The notes under the pieces were generated by a model that saw only the letters and a list, made by a program, of their open reading frames with translations, searched no databases and was not told the origin of the DNA. Position numbers and translations under genes: made by a program. A stretch of 64,000 bases of DNA, from positions 25,689,681 through 25,753,680 of the forward strand of contig NC_088786.1 in assembly GCF_949628265.1 (NCBI RefSeq), in the 5' to 3' direction. Below are positions 62,754 through 64,000 of the stretch, one piece after another; within the stretch, counting starts at the first letter, position 1; each line of letters opens with the position of its first letter. The stretch comes from Cloeon dipterum (Eukaryota > Arthropoda > Insecta > Ephemeroptera > Baetidae).

Positions 62754-64000
62754 GTGAGCGTGCTTTGTCAATCTTTGAGAGATTGCGTGTATGTGATCTC
62801 CGGGAAACGACGTTGCTCCGTGAGGAAGTAAAAGGGGCACTGGGTCGCGAAGAATGCGGCACGAAACTTGATCCTTCCTTAGTGTCTGATCCGTGCATTA
62901 TGCAACTTCGTTCTTTCCTCTATTGAAGTCTAGTGACAAAACACTCGTGTTCCGGTGGAAGCGACAATAAATTTTGCAATAAAAGGAAACAACCTGAAAC
63001 TTTTTACATGTTTATAACTTGCACTGTTGCTTCACACATTTTTCTCTCTTTTTTTGGCGATAATATATTTTGATCATTTCGGTTTTCTTCTGTAAACAAA
63101 TTTGGCCCTGAGACTTTCCAATACATTTATTTTTCTATTTTTGTTTTGGCGCACACCTTGCGTGACCTTGGTAGAGATTAGAGTCTATATTATCCTCTTG
63201 GATCTGTGAGGTTTAGTTTCACTAGCCTCGCAGGAAGCGAAATTTTCTTTAAAGCTTTTCATATCAATTGGTTAGTATCATTTTAATTTATTACACGAGT
63301 GAAACGCGCGTCGATTTCTCCAAAAATTCTCTGCATTTCATGTTCATTTTTCTTTGATTGTGTGATAGAAGCAGATGGCAATAATAATGCGCGTTTTAAA
63401 CGAGAGCGCGCCGACTTGACAGCATTAATAATTAATGGTTTTATGCTTTTATCTACCTTTCGGGCGGTGAAAGAACGAGTTCAAGTAAAAGTGTTTCAAC
63501 TCGTTAACACAAAGACGTCTCTTTTTAACATATTGCTTTCCAATCCGTGTTTGTTTAAAACCCAGTCGCGGATTATTCTTTTTCGCAACCACACGCTAGA
63601 TCTCATTATATAATTACCGGCCGCGAATAGAAATAATTAAATAATGCGAATAGTTTAGGACAAACAGGAATCTTGTTTCAAGAATTTAGCGGTGCAAACA
63701 GCTTTCTTTTCCCTGCCGTCCTCTCAAAACCAGCCACGCGAAGAGTGAAATTCCATTTTTGGAGCACCGGAGACGGAGAGGCCGGTATTTAAATTGTATC
63801 AAAAATAATTGCCTTTGAATGAGTAAAAAGGAGAGATGCACGAATTTTATGAGCGAGTCCTAATTTTTTCTCTCGAGTACGCAGCGCATTTTAAAGGCAG
63901 ACAAAGTTTCTCTGTCCATCCCACTTATCTAGGAGATTCCATCCCCCGAGGTCAAAAAATTATCGCCTTGTCGCGTGCTCGGCTTGGCTCAGATACAAAA
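62754..64000 (+). other. Probable intron of the right-edge gene
   Basis: No exon with a fitting phase-2 acceptor was identified. Open frames here (62597-62926, 63299-63613) show no motif. If the gene is real, this is intron 2, continuing beyond the window. Confidence 0.35.

Overview
The window looks like nuclear DNA of an arthropod, most likely an insect. Protein genes are split by short GT-AG introns (many 46-120 bp). Promoters combine a TATA box with a TCAGT/TCATT-type initiator. There is a CHK/EcKinase-like gene, a family expanded in insects and other arthropods, and the intergenic DNA is long and AT-rich. I cannot fix the species. The short introns would suit a compact insect genome, but that is only a guess.

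Layout. Positions 1-9500 are intergenic and hold a decayed copia-type reverse transcriptase fragment (about 8440-8664) and a short inverted repeat. Positions 9529-13627 hold a complete 14-exon gene for CCR4-NOT subunit 10 (CNOT10/Not10), which I assembled exon by exon into a 717-residue protein. Positions 17585-18853 hold a CHK/EcKinase-like small-molecule kinase in one coding exon (422 aa). From about 18.9 to 51.9 kb (33 kb) I find no convincing gene, only a strong 65-bp-arm hairpin (30257-30472), simple repeats and an extremely AT-rich block. Positions 51912-56791 hold a four-exon gene with a clear TATA/Inr promoter. It encodes a secreted, cysteine-free protein of 557 aa built almost wholly on an eight-residue period: GGYGDGAA-like units, then 19 VPVWKEIQ-like units, then 18 KKLEWKTD-like units. 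Near the right edge (61740-62753) I infer the first two exons of a fourth gene, from a TATA box, an initiator, a phase-0 intron and a signal-peptide exon. The rest of it lies beyond the window.

How the genes relate. CNOT10 is a housekeeping mRNA-decay factor. The kinase probably acts on small hydrophobic alcohols such as ecdysteroids or xenobiotic conjugates. The Trp-Lys octad protein and the right-edge gene are both secreted-protein genes with TATA/Inr promoters, and both have a phase-0 intron inside the signal peptide followed by a phase-2 intron. They could therefore belong to one structural or cuticle-like gene neighbourhood, but no sequence homology between them is visible here. The octad protein is the most unusual item in the window.
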